This document shows positions 46,013 to 56,255 of a stretch of 64,000 nucleotides of DNA, in pieces (position 1 is the first letter of the stretch; each line of letters opens with the position of its first letter). The notes beneath the pieces are model-generated. The model was not told the origin of the DNA. It saw only the letters and a program-made list of their open reading frames with translations, and did no database searches. Source of the DNA: Pseudomonas entomophila (GTDB lineage: Bacteria; Pseudomonadota; Gammaproteobacteria; Pseudomonadales; Pseudomonadaceae); assembly GCF_023277925.1 (NCBI RefSeq), contig NZ_CP063832.1:5315501-5379500 (forward strand), written 5' to 3'. The translations under genes were made by a program, and so were the position numbers.

Positions 46013-47323
46013 TCAGAACACGTTCAGCGGATAATCCACGATCACCCGGAACTCGTCGTTGTCCGCCGTCGACGAGTACGCCGCGTTGGCCCGGTGCGTG
46101 GCATAGCGCAGCAGCACCGACAGGTCCTTCAACTGGCCTTCCTGGAATACGTACTTCACGTCGAAGTCACGCTCCCAGTGCCGGGCGTTCTCGCCCTCGG
46201 CGTTATAGAAGTTGTAGTACTGGGTGTCCTGGCTGGCCTTGGTCAGGTCGGCCTTGCCGCGCGAGTACGACAGTGTCGAGGTCAGGCCGGGGATGCCGAC
46301 GCCGGCGAAGTCGTAGTTGTACTGCAGCTTCCACGAGCGCTCGTTCGGCGCGTTGAAGTCCGAATACATGCGCGAGTTGTCCAGGTAGATGCTGTCACCC
46401 AGGTTGATGTAGTCGAACGGCGTGTCGCCGTTGACCCGCTGGTAGGCGGCGGTGACGCTGTGGTACCCGGCGGCCACGGTGAAGTGCACGCTCCAGGTGT
46501 TGTTGTCGATGTCGCCCAGCTTCGACTGGCCGGTATCCTGGGTGTGGTAGAAGTGCACGCCCGGGTTCAGGCTCACCAGGTCGTTGACCTGGTAGGTGTA
46601 GTCGAAGTCGGCGTAGTACTGGTTCCAGATATCCTTCAGCTCGGCGGCGTAGACGTTGGCGGTGACGCCCTCGGTGCCGCTCCACGACGCGCCGGCCCAG
46701 CTCAGGTTCTGGCTGTCTTGCTCGGGCGTTTGGTTGCTGTAGTAGGTGTTGATGCGGCGGTGGCCGCTCTGGTTGTACGGTTTGGTGAAGCTGACCTTGC
46801 CGCCCTCGAGCATCAGCCCGTCGATGCTGCGGTTGGTCACGGCGACGCCGCGGAAGGTCTGCGGCAGCATGCGGCTTTCGCCACCGGCGATCACCGGGTT
46901 GGTGAGGAACAGGTCACCGGCCTTGAACTCGGTGTCGAAGCCCTTGAGCTTGATCGCGCCACCGGCAGTGGAGAAGGCGTGGCGCGCCTTGTCTTCCGGC
47001 GCGCTGGGCAGGATCGAGGTGCCGGCGTGGCCGCCGCCGCCGTCCAGCTTCAAACCGACCATGGCGTGGGCGTCTAGGCCGAAACCGATCACGCCCGGCG
47101 TGTAGCCGGACTCGAAGCGGGCGACGGCGCCTTGGCCCCACTCGCGCTTGTCCTTGATCGAGGCATTCTTCTCGTTGCGGTTGAAGTAGGCATTTCTGAA
47201 ATGCAGGTTCAGCGTGGAACCTTCGATGAAGCCATCAGCCTTGGTTTCATCGGCCTGTGCGGCCACGGGCATCGTTGCGGCCAATGCAACGAACAACGGG
47301 GTGAAACGAAACGCGAAAGACAC
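46013..47323 (-). CDS. OprD-family outer-membrane porin
   Basis: A 436-residue OprD (Occ)-type porin. The signal peptide is [14 protein letters not shown] (cleaved near residue 24). Family features are [19 protein letters not shown] at the mature N-terminus, a repeated beta-strand pattern, [17 protein letters not shown] in the middle, and a terminal strand ending [10 protein letters not shown] with C-terminal Phe. These 18-strand channels admit specific small solutes such as amino or aromatic acids; which one is not predictable here. AAAGGAG lies about 9 nt before ATG 47323. Confidence 0.92.
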   Translation of the reverse strand: MSFAFRFTPLFVALAATMPVAAQADETKADGFIEGSTLNLHFRNAYFNRNEKNASIKDKREWGQGAVARFESGYTPGVIGFGLDAHAMVGLKLDGGGGHAGTSILPSAPEDKARHAFSTAGGAIKLKGFDTEFKAGDLFLTNPVIAGGESRMLPQTFRGVAVTNRSIDGLMLEGGKVSFTKPYNQSGHRRINTYYSNQTPEQDSQNLSWAGASWSGTEGVTANVYAAELKDIWNQYYADFDYTYQVNDLVSLNPGVHFYHTQDTGQSKLGDIDNNTWSVHFTVAAGYHSVTAAYQRVNGDTPFDYINLGDSIYLDNSRMYSDFNAPNERSWKLQYNYDFAGVGIPGLTSTLSYSRGKADLTKASQDTQYYNFYNAEGENARHWERDFDVKYVFQEGQLKDLSVLLRYATHRANAAYSSTADNDEFRVIVDYPLNVF

Positions 47324-47425
47324 CGGTACAAACTCCTTTGGTCAAGCGATGGGGCAGTTTTTTATTGTCGTGCCTGCAAGTTTCTTATTAGAGACGTCAC
47401 AGCTGGGCTGATAGTTTCGACACAT

Positions 47426-47455
47426 AAAAAAAGCCGCTGCGGAGCAGCGGCTTTG
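47426..47455 (-). terminator. rho-independent terminator of the small exported protein gene
   Basis: AAAGCCGCTGC-GGA-GCAGCGGCTTT, an 11-bp stem (47430-47440 with 47444-47454), is flanked by an A-run at 47426-47432, which reads as a T-tract on the minus strand. Confidence 0.9.
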
Positions 47456-47528
47456 AAAGGCTAACATATCGTCACAGGCGGTGCCCATGGTGTAGCCAAG
47501 GGAAATCTGGAAACGCGGGCGTCGTCTA

Positions 47529-47744
47529 TCAACTGTCGGCATTGTTGTCGACGGGCACCTTGGAAGCGGTCTGCTGCACGTCTTTGGCAGCGTCGGCCTG
47601 GCGCGCGGCGAAGGCCTCTTGGTGAACACTGGCAAGTTCGCTGTTACGGGCGACGAAGGCCGGGGATTCTTCCGCCATGGCCAGGGGCGACAACAACAGG
47701 GACGACAGGACGAAGACGCTGGCAATACCCATACTGTTGGACAT
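47529..47744 (-). CDS. small exported protein of unknown function
   Basis: A 71-residue protein with a signal peptide (SVFVLSSLLLSPLAMAEES). The mature part is about 45 residues, helical and charged, with no recognised domain. The ATG at 47744 is chosen because AAGG lies 9 nt upstream; a TTG three codons earlier is not needed. A strong terminator follows at 47426-47455, supporting a real transcript. It lies between the OprD porin and the HK/RND operon and may be independent of both. Confidence 0.75.
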   Translation of the reverse strand: MSNSMGIASVFVLSSLLLSPLAMAEESPAFVARNSELASVHQEAFAARQADAAKDVQQTASKVPVDNNADS

Positions 47745-47874
47745 TTGATACAACCTTCTTGCGGGGCAAGTGCTAATGGAGACAGGGCTTAAGTTAGACC
47801 CGTAAACTCACGGGAAACAGCGTCTGTTCAGATAAGCACTGTTGCGCAAAAAGTAATGATCGCAGTGAATAACT

Positions 47875-49296
47875 TCATATTTTTACCGCAAACCCGCGTA
47901 GTTGAGCGTTCGGCAGGTTGATGCCGAACGTGTTGGCGCCGGCGTCGCTGTGCACGAAAACAGTGCCGCCATGCATCACCGCGATGGCCTTGACGATCGC
48001 CAGCCCCAGCCCATGGTTACCGCCACCACTGTTGCTGCGCGCCGCATCCACCCGGTAGAACCGCTCGAACAGCATCGGCAGGTGTTCATCGTCAATCGCC
48101 GGCCCCGGATTGCTCACGGCGATGCTGACCTGTTCCTCACCCGCCTCGATGCGCACCTGGATCACCTGGTGCGGCGCGGTGTGCTGCACGGCGTTGTTCA
48201 GCAGGTTGATCAGCGCCCGGCGCAACTGGGCCTTCTCGATGCAGGCCTGGGCATCGCCGCTGACGGTGACGCTGACCTGGGCGTCCTCGAGGATGTAGTC
48301 GAGGTAGTCGAGGGTGGTGGCCACTTCCTCGGCCAGCGAGGCGCTGGTCAGCGCAGTGGCCTTGCTGCCCTGGTCGGCGCTGGCCAGGAACAGCATGTCG
48401 TTGATGATACTGCGCAGGCGCTCCAGCTCCTCGAGGTTCGATTGCAGCACCTCGAAGTAGTGTTCGGCGCTGCGCCCGCGGGTCAGGGCCACTTGGGTCT
48501 GGCCGATCAGGTTGGTCAGCGGCGAGCGCAGTTCGTGGGCGACGTCGGCGTTGAAGGCTTCGAGCTGTGAATAGGCCTGGGTGACGCGGTCGAGGGCGGC
48601 ATTGAAGGCGCCGGCGAATTGCGCCAGCTCCGGGGGCAGGTCGTGGGTGGGCAGGCGGCCGTCCAGGCGCGGCGGGGCCAGGGCCTGGGCTTCGTCTGAA
48701 AGGGCTTGCAGGGGCTTGAGGCCGATGCGCGCCACCCAGTAGCCCAGCAGCGAGGCCAGCAGCACGCCGAAAGCGGCCAGGCCGACGATGGCCACCAGCA
48801 GGCTGTGCTGGGCTTGCCAGAAAGTCTCGGTGTCGATGCCGATCAGGAAGCGCAACGGCGGACGGTCGCCCAACGCGGGGAGCTCACTGACCAGCACTTT
48901 GTACGGGTAGGGGCTGGCGGCCAGACGCAGGTCGCGCATCCCCGGCGTGCCTTCGGCGAAGGCGCGCACCTGTTCGGTGGGGTGGCCGTATTCGAACGCC
49001 GGGTCGCTGCTGACGACCCAGAAGCGGATGCGCCGGTCTTCTTCGCTGAGCAGGTTGAGCTTGTTGTTGACCTTGGCCCAGTGCTCGGGGGTGCCGAAGC
49101 GGTTGAGGGTGGATTCGAGCACGCTGAAGCGCGCGTCCAGTTCGGCGGCCGGCAGCAGGTCGAGGCTGTGGTCGACCTGGCGGTACAGGGCGCTGCCGAT
49201 CAGCACGAACACGGCCAGGGCGACCAGGGTGAACAAGGCCGAGAGGCGCAGGGCGAGGGAGTTGCCGGGTTTGGTAGGGAGATGGCCTTGGATCAT
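47875..49296 (-). CDS. heavy-metal-type sensor histidine kinase (CopS/CzcS/IrlS-like)
   Basis: A 473-residue transmembrane kinase. TM1 (about 18-40) and TM2 (about 170-192) frame a periplasmic sensor. HAMP, the H box FNADVAHELRSPLTNLIG, the N box LLNNAVQHT, and the G boxes SNPGPAIDDEHL and NHGLGLAIVKAIA follow. The proportions match IrlS/CopS kinases that respond to copper or other metals. It is the last gene of the MFP-RND-RR-HK operon and sits 147 nt after the response regulator, separated from it by a REP pair. Confidence 0.92.
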   Translation of the reverse strand: MIQGHLPTKPGNSLALRLSALFTLVALAVFVLIGSALYRQVDHSLDLLPAAELDARFSVLESTLNRFGTPEHWAKVNNKLNLLSEEDRRIRFWVVSSDPAFEYGHPTEQVRAFAEGTPGMRDLRLAASPYPYKVLVSELPALGDRPPLRFLIGIDTETFWQAQHSLLVAIVGLAAFGVLLASLLGYWVARIGLKPLQALSDEAQALAPPRLDGRLPTHDLPPELAQFAGAFNAALDRVTQAYSQLEAFNADVAHELRSPLTNLIGQTQVALTRGRSAEHYFEVLQSNLEELERLRSIINDMLFLASADQGSKATALTSASLAEEVATTLDYLDYILEDAQVSVTVSGDAQACIEKAQLRRALINLLNNAVQHTAPHQVIQVRIEAGEEQVSIAVSNPGPAIDDEHLPMLFERFYRVDAARSNSGGGNHGLGLAIVKAIAVMHGGTVFVHSDAGANTFGINLPNAQLRGFAVKI

Positions 49297-49338
49297 TTGC
49301 GGCTACTCATCGGGGTGCGGTTGGTTTGGCACGATTGC

Positions 49339-49423
49339 GCAGGAGCGGCTTCAGCCGCGATCACCCGCATGGCGGGTGCCAGCAACCGCGCTGCCTGCAT
49401 CGCGGCTGACGCCGCTCCTACGG
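49339..49423. repeat. REP pair inside the RR-HK interval
   Basis: AGGAGCGGCTTCAGCCGCGA with inverted partner TCGCGGCTGACGCCGCTCCT, and a CCCGCATGGCGGG hairpin between. It may reduce transcription into the kinase gene. Confidence 0.8.
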
Positions 49424-49443
49424 ATCTCTCGATCGCCTGCAAG

Positions 49444-50115
49444 TCACGCACGGTTCTCCAGGACATAACCCATACCTCGAATGGTATGCAGCAGCTTGTT
49501 GTCGAACGGCCCGTCGAGCTTGGCACGCAGGCGCTTGATCGCCACCTCGACCACGTTGGCGTCGCTGTCGAAGTTGATGTCCCAGACCAGTTCGGCGATG
49601 GCGGTCTTGGACAAGATCTCGCCCTGGCGCCGGGCCAGCACACTAAGCAGCGAGAACTCCTTGGCGGTAAGGTCCAGGCGTTGCCCCGCGCGGGTGGCCT
49701 TGCGCGCCATCAGGTCGATCCACAGGTCGGCCACCTGGATCTGCAGGGGCTCATGAATGGCGCTGCGCCGGGTCAGCGCCTGCAGGCGGGCGACCAGTTC
49801 GAGGAACGAAAACGGCTTGCCCAGGTAATCGTCTGCGCCTTCGCGCAAACCATGGATGCGGTCTTCGACCCGCTCGCGGGCGGTGAGCATGATCACCGGC
49901 GTCTGCTTGCGCGCCCGCAGCGCGCGCAGCACGCCGTAACCGTCCAGGCCGGGCAGCATCACGTCGAGCACGATCACCGCATAGTCGCCCTCCAGGGCCA
50001 GGTGCAGGCCGTCGATGCCGTCACGGGCCAGGTCGACGGTGAAGCCTTGTTCACTCAGGCCGCGATGCAGGTAGTCGGCGGTTTTCTCTTCGTCTTCGAT
50101 GATCAGCACACGCAT
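49444..50115 (-). CDS. OmpR-family response regulator (CopR/CzcR-like)
   Basis: A 223-residue winged-helix response regulator with receiver residues Asp8/Glu9, phospho-acceptor Asp51 in VIVLDVMLPGLDGYG, Thr in IMLTARE, and Lys in YLGKPFSF. The DNA-binding domain ends with VWDINFDSDANVVEVAIKRLR and the wing TIRGMGYVLE. It is placed between the RND pump (10 nt away) and its kinase, and so probably activates this operon. Sequence closeness to CopR/CzcR suggests a metal or metal-like signal, but no metal specificity can be read from it. Confidence 0.94.
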   Translation of the reverse strand: MRVLIIEDEEKTADYLHRGLSEQGFTVDLARDGIDGLHLALEGDYAVIVLDVMLPGLDGYGVLRALRARKQTPVIMLTARERVEDRIHGLREGADDYLGKPFSFLELVARLQALTRRSAIHEPLQIQVADLWIDLMARKATRAGQRLDLTAKEFSLLSVLARRQGEILSKTAIAELVWDINFDSDANVVEVAIKRLRAKLDGPFDNKLLHTIRGMGYVLENRA

Positions 50116-50124
50116 GGTCTTGTC

Positions 50125-53100
50125 TCAACTGGCGCTTGAAGCGGCGGCCGGGGTGGCCCGGCGGCGGTGGAGCAGCTGTTCCAGGGCCAAGTATATGACC
50201 GGGGTGGTGAACAGCGTCAGCGCCTGGCTCACCAGCAGGCCGCCGACCACGGCGATGCCCAGCGGCTGGCGCAGTTCGGCGCCGGTACCGAAGCCGAACA
50301 GCAGCGGTACCGCGCCGAGCAAGGCGGCGAGGGTGGTCATGATGATCGGGCGCAAGCGCACCAGGCACGCCTGGCGAATCGCCTGCTCGGGCGTCATGCC
50401 CTGGTGGCGCTGGGCTTCGAGGGCGAAGTCGATGAGCAGGATGCCGTTCTTCTTGACGATGCCGATCAGCAGCACCACGCCGATCAACCCCATGATGCTG
50501 AAGTCCTGGCCGCTGGCCCAGAGCAGGATGATCGCGCCCAGGCCCGCGGACGGTAGCGTGGAGATGATGGTCAGTGGGTGCACGAAGCTCTCGTAGAGCA
50601 CCCCGAGGATGATGTACACCGCCACCAGCGCGGTGAGGATCAGGTAGGGCTGGCTCGACAGCGAACGCTGGAACGCCTGGGCCGCGCCTTGGAAGTTGCC
50701 GGTGATGGCGTCGGGCATGCCCAGTTCACGCTGGGTGCGTTCGAGGATCTGCACCGCATCGCCCAGGGCCACGCCGGGGGCCAGGTTGAACGACAGGTTG
50801 GCGGCCGGGAACAGGCCGTCGTGGCTGATCGACAGGGGGCCAGTACTGGGCGGGGCAACATGGGCAAGGGCCGACAGCGGCACCATCTCGCCGGACAGCG
50901 GCGAGCGCAGGTAGAAGTAGTTGAGGCTTTCAGCTTTGCCGCGCTGGCGGGCGTCCAGTTCGAGGATCACCTTGTACTGGTTGGTCTCGGTCTGGAACTC
51001 GCTGATCTGGCGTTGGCCGAAGGCGTCGTACAGGGCCTGGTCGACGTCGGTGGTGGTCAGGCCGAAGCGCGCGGCGGCCTGGCGGTCGATGTCGATGCGG
51101 GTGACGCTGGCGCCCAGTTGCAGGTCGTTGGACAGGTCGCGCAAGGCCGGGTTTTCCCGCAGGCGCTCGGTCAGGCGCTGCGTCCACAGGTTCAGCGCCA
51201 CGCCGTCGTTGCTCTTGAGCACGTACTGGTACTGGGTGCGCGAAGGGCCTGAGCTGAGGTTGATGTCCTGGCCGGCGCGCAGGTACAGGACGATGCCCGG
51301 CACCTGGGCCAGTTTCGGGCGGATCCGGTCGATCCACTCGCTGGCTGACACATCGCGCTCGCCCCGTGGCTTGAGCGAAATCCAGAAGCGGCCGTTGGCG
51401 ATGGTCTGGTTGCTGCCGGTGACCCCGACCGAGTGCGAGTAGGCGCGCACGGCTGGGTCGTCGCCGATGATCTTGGCCAGGGCCAGGTGTTTGTCGATCA
51501 TCGAGGAATACGAGACGTCCGCCGCCGCCTCGGTGGTGCCGAGGATGAAGCCGGTGTCCTGCAAGGGGAAGAAGCCTTTGGGAATGCCCACGTAGCCGGC
51601 CACGGCCAGGGCCAGGGTGAGGCCGAATACACCGAGGGTGATGCGCCGGTGGGCCAGGGCGCGGTCCAGGCCCTTTTCATACCAGCGCAGCAGGCGCGGG
51701 CCGACCCCGCCCTCCTGCTCGCTGGGCGGGCGGCGCATGAACAGTGCGCAAAGGGTCGGGGCCAGGGTCAGCGACACCACCACCGAGATCAGGATGGTCG
51801 CCGTGGCGGTCAGGGCGAACTCCTTGAACAGACGGCCCACCACGCCGCCCATGAACAGCAGCGGGATGAACGCGGCGATCAGCGAGAAACTGATCGATAC
51901 CACGGTGAAGCCGATCTCGCCGGCGCCCTTGAGCGCGGCGGTGCGGCTGTTGTCGCCGGCTTCGAGGTGGCGGTGGATGTTCTCCACCACGACGATGGCG
52001 TCGTCGACCACGAAGCCCACGGCGATGACGATGGCCACCAGGGTCAGGTTGTTGAGGCTGAAGCCGAGCACGTACATCAACGCGCAGCTGGCGATCAGCG
52101 ACACCCCCAGCACGCTGGAGACGATGAAGGTCGCCGACCACTGGCGCAGGAACAGCGCCATCACCCCGATCACCAGGGCCACGGCGATCATCAGGGTCAG
52201 CTCCACCTCGTGCAACGAAGCGCGGATGGTCTGGGTGCGGTCCTGCAGCACCGACACCTCGACCGCGGCCGGCAGCATTTCCCGCAAGCGGGGCAGGGCG
52301 TCGAGCACCCGGTCCACGGTGTCGACGATGTTGGCGCCGGGCTGGCGGAAGATCACCAGGTTCAGGCCGGGTTGCTCGCCGGACCAGGCCTTCACGTAGG
52401 CATTCTCGGCGCCGTTGATCACCTTGGCCACGTCGGCCAGGTGCACCGGGGCGCCGTCGCGGTAGCTGACGATCAGCCTGGCGTAGTCCTCGGGGTGGAA
52501 CAGCTGGTCGTTGGCGGCGATGGTCGACACGCTGTGCTCGCCATACAACGCGCCCTTGGCCAGGTTGAGGCTGGTCTGCTGGATGGCCTGGCGCACGTCG
52601 GCCAGGGTCAGGCCGATGGCGGCGAGCTTCTCGGGCTGGGCCTGCACGCGGATGGCCGGGCGCAGTTGGCCGGTGATGTTGACCAAGCCAACCCCGTCGA
52701 TCTGGCTGAGCTGGCGGGCCAGCAGGGTCTCGGTGTAGTCGCTGAGCGCGTTGCCGGGCATCTGCGCGGAACTGACGGTGAGGATCAGCACCGGGCTGTC
52801 GGCGGGGTTCACCTTGCGCCAGGTGGGTGGGCTGGGCAGGTCCTGGGGCAGGCGCGCGGTGGCGGTGTTGATCGCTGCCTGGACTTCCTGGGCGGCGGTG
52901 TCGATGTTCTTGTCGAGGGTGAACTGCAGGATCAGCGTGGTCGAACCCAGGGCGCTGCTGCTGGTCATCTGGGTCATGCCGGGGATGGCGCTGAACTGTA
53001 CTTCAAGCGGTGTGGCTACTGACGAGGCCATGGTCTCGGGGCTGGCGCCGGGCAGCGCGGCGGTGACCTGGATGGTCGGGAAGTCGGCCTCGGGCAGCGG

Positions 53101-53217
53101 GGCGACCGGCAGGCGCGGGAAGGCGATGGCGCCCAGCAGCACCAGGGCGAAGGTCAGCAGCAAGGTGGCGATGGGGTGGTCGATGCACCAGGCCGAGACG
53201 CCGTTGCGGGTGTTCAT
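50125..53217 (-). CDS. RND efflux transporter (MdtB/MdtC/MuxB-like, HAE1 family)
   Basis: A 1030-residue inner-membrane proton-driven efflux pump. Twelve membrane helices flank two large periplasmic loops. TM4 carries the paired acidic residues in VGFVVDDAIVVVENIHRHLE, and TM10 has VKKNGILLIDFALEAQ. The sequence is closest to MdtB/MdtC/MuxBC pumps, but only one pump gene is present, so it presumably works as a homotrimer. It overlaps the MFP gene by 4 nt. No TolC-type outer-membrane protein is encoded here, so it must share one. Confidence 0.93.
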   Translation of the reverse strand: MNTRNGVSAWCIDHPIATLLLTFALVLLGAIAFPRLPVAPLPEADFPTIQVTAALPGASPETMASSVATPLEVQFSAIPGMTQMTSSSALGSTTLILQFTLDKNIDTAAQEVQAAINTATARLPQDLPSPPTWRKVNPADSPVLILTVSSAQMPGNALSDYTETLLARQLSQIDGVGLVNITGQLRPAIRVQAQPEKLAAIGLTLADVRQAIQQTSLNLAKGALYGEHSVSTIAANDQLFHPEDYARLIVSYRDGAPVHLADVAKVINGAENAYVKAWSGEQPGLNLVIFRQPGANIVDTVDRVLDALPRLREMLPAAVEVSVLQDRTQTIRASLHEVELTLMIAVALVIGVMALFLRQWSATFIVSSVLGVSLIASCALMYVLGFSLNNLTLVAIVIAVGFVVDDAIVVVENIHRHLEAGDNSRTAALKGAGEIGFTVVSISFSLIAAFIPLLFMGGVVGRLFKEFALTATATILISVVVSLTLAPTLCALFMRRPPSEQEGGVGPRLLRWYEKGLDRALAHRRITLGVFGLTLALAVAGYVGIPKGFFPLQDTGFILGTTEAAADVSYSSMIDKHLALAKIIGDDPAVRAYSHSVGVTGSNQTIANGRFWISLKPRGERDVSASEWIDRIRPKLAQVPGIVLYLRAGQDINLSSGPSRTQYQYVLKSNDGVALNLWTQRLTERLRENPALRDLSNDLQLGASVTRIDIDRQAAARFGLTTTDVDQALYDAFGQRQISEFQTETNQYKVILELDARQRGKAESLNYFYLRSPLSGEMVPLSALAHVAPPSTGPLSISHDGLFPAANLSFNLAPGVALGDAVQILERTQRELGMPDAITGNFQGAAQAFQRSLSSQPYLILTALVAVYIILGVLYESFVHPLTIISTLPSAGLGAIILLWASGQDFSIMGLIGVVLLIGIVKKNGILLIDFALEAQRHQGMTPEQAIRQACLVRLRPIIMTTLAALLGAVPLLFGFGTGAELRQPLGIAVVGGLLVSQALTLFTTPVIYLALEQLLHRRRATPAAASSAS

Positions 53218-54377
53218 GGCTGGCTCCTGCGGTCGGCCATTGCGGGCGGTGCCGGCGCCTGCGGCGTGACCTCGACCTTCGCCCCCGGCTTGAGGCGCGA
53301 CTGGCCGTCGAGCACCAGCCGGTCGCCGGCCTTGACCCCGGCGACGATGGTCAGCGTGCTGTCCTGGTACAGCACCTTGACCGGCACGCTGGTGACCTTG
53401 TCGCCGTCCACGCGGTAGACGAAGTGGCCGTCGATGCTGCGCTGCACCACGGGCGGCGGCACCACCAGGGCGTTTTCATCCACCGCCGTGCGCAGGCGCA
53501 CGGTGACCAGCTGGCCGGGCCACAGGCGGCCGTCCTGGTTGTCGAACTCGGCCTTGACCCGCACCGTGCCGGTGGTGGCCGAGACCTGGTTGTCGATCAG
53601 GCTGAGGTGGCCCTTGGCGAGCAGGCTACGTTCGCCGTCGGCGTCCATGTAGGCTTCGACTTCAGCCGGTGCGGGTGCTTTCAACAGGCTTTGTAGGGTA
53701 GGTAGCTGTTGCTGGGGTAACGAGAATTCCACGGCGATCGGGTCGATCTGGGTGACGCTGAACAGGCCTTGGGCATCGGTGGTGCGCACCAGGTTGCCGG
53801 GGTCGACGTTGCGGATGCCAACCCGGCCGGTCACCGGCGAGGCGATACGGGTGTAGGAGCGTTGCACCGTGGCATTGTCGATGGCGGCCTGGTCGCCGGT
53901 CATCGTGGCCTGAAGTTGGTTGACCAGTGCCTGTTGCTGGTCGAGGGTCTGCTTCGACACGCCGTCGTCGGTACTGAGCAACTGGTAGCGCTTGAGATTG
54001 ACCCTGGCCACCTGCAACTGCGCCTGGGTCTGGCCGAGCTGGGCGCGGGCCTGGTCGAGGCTGGCGCGGATCGCCCGGTCGTCGAGGGTGGCCAGCAGGT
54101 CGCCCTGTTTCACCCATTGCCCTTCCTTGACCAGCACCTGGGTCAACACACCCTCGACCTGGGGGCGCACCTCGACGCTGTGCAGCGACAGCACCGAGCC
54201 GATGGCGCCGAGGTAGCGCGGCACGTCCTGCTGGGCGACGGCGACCACCCGCACCGGCACGGCGCTCGCGCCACGGCTGGCGGGGGCCGATGGCCGTTGG
54301 GCCAGCCAGAAGCCGGCAGTGGCCAGTGCAACCAGGGCCAGGGCGGCGAGAACGAAGAGGCGGGACGGACGTCGCAT
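53214..54377 (-). CDS. RND efflux periplasmic adaptor (membrane fusion protein)
   Basis: A 387-residue adaptor linking the pump to an outer-membrane channel. A short N-terminal membrane anchor (LFVLAALALVALATAGFWLA) is followed by a biotinyl-lipoyl domain (VRPQVEGVLTQVLVKEGQWVKQGDLLATLD), a coiled hairpin, a second half-motif (YTRIASPVTGRVGIRNVDPGN) and a C-terminal barrel. The start at 54377 gives MRRPSRLFVL and has AAGGTG about 10 nt upstream; a GTG 16 codons earlier lacks one. First gene of the RND/TCS operon. Confidence 0.92.
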   Translation of the reverse strand: MRRPSRLFVLAALALVALATAGFWLAQRPSAPASRGASAVPVRVVAVAQQDVPRYLGAIGSVLSLHSVEVRPQVEGVLTQVLVKEGQWVKQGDLLATLDDRAIRASLDQARAQLGQTQAQLQVARVNLKRYQLLSTDDGVSKQTLDQQQALVNQLQATMTGDQAAIDNATVQRSYTRIASPVTGRVGIRNVDPGNLVRTTDAQGLFSVTQIDPIAVEFSLPQQQLPTLQSLLKAPAPAEVEAYMDADGERSLLAKGHLSLIDNQVSATTGTVRVKAEFDNQDGRLWPGQLVTVRLRTAVDENALVVPPPVVQRSIDGHFVYRVDGDKVTSVPVKVLYQDSTLTIVAGVKAGDRLVLDGQSRLKPGAKVEVTPQAPAPPAMADRRSQP

Positions 54378-54595
54378 CGGGCGGGCACCTTGGCCAGGGG
54401 GCGGAAACAGTTTTCGGTTATCCACGGTTATAGCGCGCCGACCGGGTCGCCAGCGTGACGCCAGGCTGTCACGGCTGTCAGTTTCGAGGCTTGATGGCCA
54501 AATGCCAATATCCTGCCGTGGATCAATGTTGCCCCGCCATTTGCCCCTAGAGTCGAACGCCCTGCCGATTTCCCGAACAACAACGAGAGCCTCCG

Positions 54596-56176
54596 ATGAA
54601 GTGCAATATGCCCGTTACCGGTCGCGAAGTGGATTACCCCGGCGACGCCAATATCCTTTCCACCACCGACCTGGACAGCCGTATTACCTACGCCAACGAC
54701 GATTTCCTGCGGGTGAGCGGTTTTACCCGTGATGAGTTGTTGGGCCATGCCCACCATGTGGTGCGTCACCCGGACATGCCGCCCCAGGCCTTTGCCCAGA
54801 TGTGGCAGGCGCTCAAGGCCGGGCGTTCGTGGATGGGGCTGGTGAAGAACCGTTGCAAGAATGGCGATCACTACTGGGTCAGCGCGTTCGTCTCGCCGAT
54901 CAGCAGCGCTGGGCAGGCGCTGGAGTACCAGTCGGTACGCACCAAGCCCAGCGCCGCGCAGGTTGAAGCGGCCGAGCGCTGTTACGCGCGGTTGCGCGAG
55001 GGCCGGCGTGGTTGGCGCGAGCGGCTACCGGTGCTGGGGCTGGCGACGCGGTTGTCGCTCGGGGTCGCTGCATTGCTGGCCGTGGTGATGGGGGTTGGGC
55101 ACTGGTGGCTGGAGCGCCCGTTGTGGGCGTCACTGGTGGAAATCGGCGTTGCCGCAGGCCTCAGCGCGGGGATCATCCTGCTGTTGCTGCGCCCGTTCGA
55201 GCGCCTGCGCCGCCAGGCGTTGGCCATCGCTGACAATCCGTTGAGCCAGCAGCTGTACACCGGCCGCCGCGACGGCCTGGGCCAGATCGAGTTCGCCATG
55301 CGCATGCTCAAGGCGCAGTTGGGGGCGGTGGTCGGGCGTATCGGCGACACCTCCTCGCGGCTGGCCGGGCATTCCGGGTCGTTGGTCGACGCGCTGCACA
55401 GCAGCCATGCCAACAGCCTGGAGCAGCAAAGCGAGGCCGACCAGGTGGCCACGGCGATCCACCAGATGAGCGCCAGCGTCGCTCAGGTCGCCAGCAGCGC
55501 GCAGATGGCGGCGATGGCCGCCGACCAGGCCGAGGGCGAGACGCAGTCCGGTCATCAGCTGGTCGACCGCAACCGCTGCGCGATTCAGGACCTGGCAGGC
55601 TCGCTGGTGGAAGCCAGCGAAGTGATCCAGCAGTTGGAGAACCACAGCAGCGAGATTTCCGGGGTGCTCGACGTGATCCGCGGCATCGCCGAGCAGACCA
55701 ACCTGCTGGCGCTCAACGCCGCCATCGAGGCGGCGCGGGCCGGCGACCAGGGGCGTGGGTTCGCGGTGGTCGCCGACGAGGTGCGTGGCCTGGCCCAGCG
55801 CACCGCGCAGTCCACCCACGATATCCAGCGCATGATCGCCGCCCTGCAGGACGGCGCCCGCGCGGCGGTGCAGGTGATGCAGCAGAGCAGCGCCCATGCC
55901 GGGCACAGTGTCGAGCAGGCGCAACTGGCCAGCGACGCGCTGGACAGCATCAGCGTGCGGGTCAACCAGATCAACGAAATGAGCCTGCAGATCGCCGCGG
56001 CGGTGGAGCAGCAGAGCCAGGTGAGCGAGAACATCAACCGCAACATCATCAGCATCCGCCAGGCCAGCGAGGCGACGGTCAGCGTCGGGCAGCGCAGCCA
56101 CAGCAGTGCCAGTGACGTGGCGGAGCTGGCCAAGGACCTGCGGCGGCTGGCGGATGAGTTCTGGCGGCGTTTGTAA
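54596..56176 (+). CDS. Aer-like PAS chemoreceptor (aerotaxis/energy taxis)
   Basis: A 526-residue receptor with Aer architecture. An N-terminal PAS (about 18-125), with the Aer-type [23 protein letters not shown]-pocket pattern, precedes a hydrophobic anchor (about 145-200, two helices), HAMP-like linker and signalling domain with [21 protein letters not shown]. Such receptors read cellular redox state through FAD. AACGAGAG lies about 8 nt before ATG 54596. P. putida has several Aer paralogues; which one this is cannot be decided from sequence alone. Confidence 0.92.
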   Translation: MKCNMPVTGREVDYPGDANILSTTDLDSRITYANDDFLRVSGFTRDELLGHAHHVVRHPDMPPQAFAQMWQALKAGRSWMGLVKNRCKNGDHYWVSAFVSPISSAGQALEYQSVRTKPSAAQVEAAERCYARLREGRRGWRERLPVLGLATRLSLGVAALLAVVMGVGHWWLERPLWASLVEIGVAAGLSAGIILLLLRPFERLRRQALAIADNPLSQQLYTGRRDGLGQIEFAMRMLKAQLGAVVGRIGDTSSRLAGHSGSLVDALHSSHANSLEQQSEADQVATAIHQMSASVAQVASSAQMAAMAADQAEGETQSGHQLVDRNRCAIQDLAGSLVEASEVIQQLENHSSEISGVLDVIRGIAEQTNLLALNAAIEAARAGDQGRGFAVVADEVRGLAQRTAQSTHDIQRMIAALQDGARAAVQVMQQSSAHAGHSVEQAQLASDALDSISVRVNQINEMSLQIAAAVEQQSQVSENINRNIISIRQASEATVSVGQRSHSSASDVAELAKDLRRLADEFWRRL

Positions 56177-56180
56177 TCGG

Positions 56181-56191
56181 ATGGACTCGCC
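56181..56191 (+). repeat. left subterminal inverted repeat of the IS1111-type element
   Basis: ATGGACTCGCC, exact reverse complement of 57596-57606. It lies 4 nt after the stop of the Aer-like gene. Confidence 0.75.
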
Positions 56192-56255
56192 CCCGCCGAG
56201 GCATCACAGTGCCACGGTGGCGTTCTAAAAAGCCAACGGCAGCGAGGGCGAGACC

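Noticed and set aside
51433..53022. 529-codon forward frame inside the RND pump gene
   Set aside because: His/Asp/Gly-rich shadow of the pump coding sequence.
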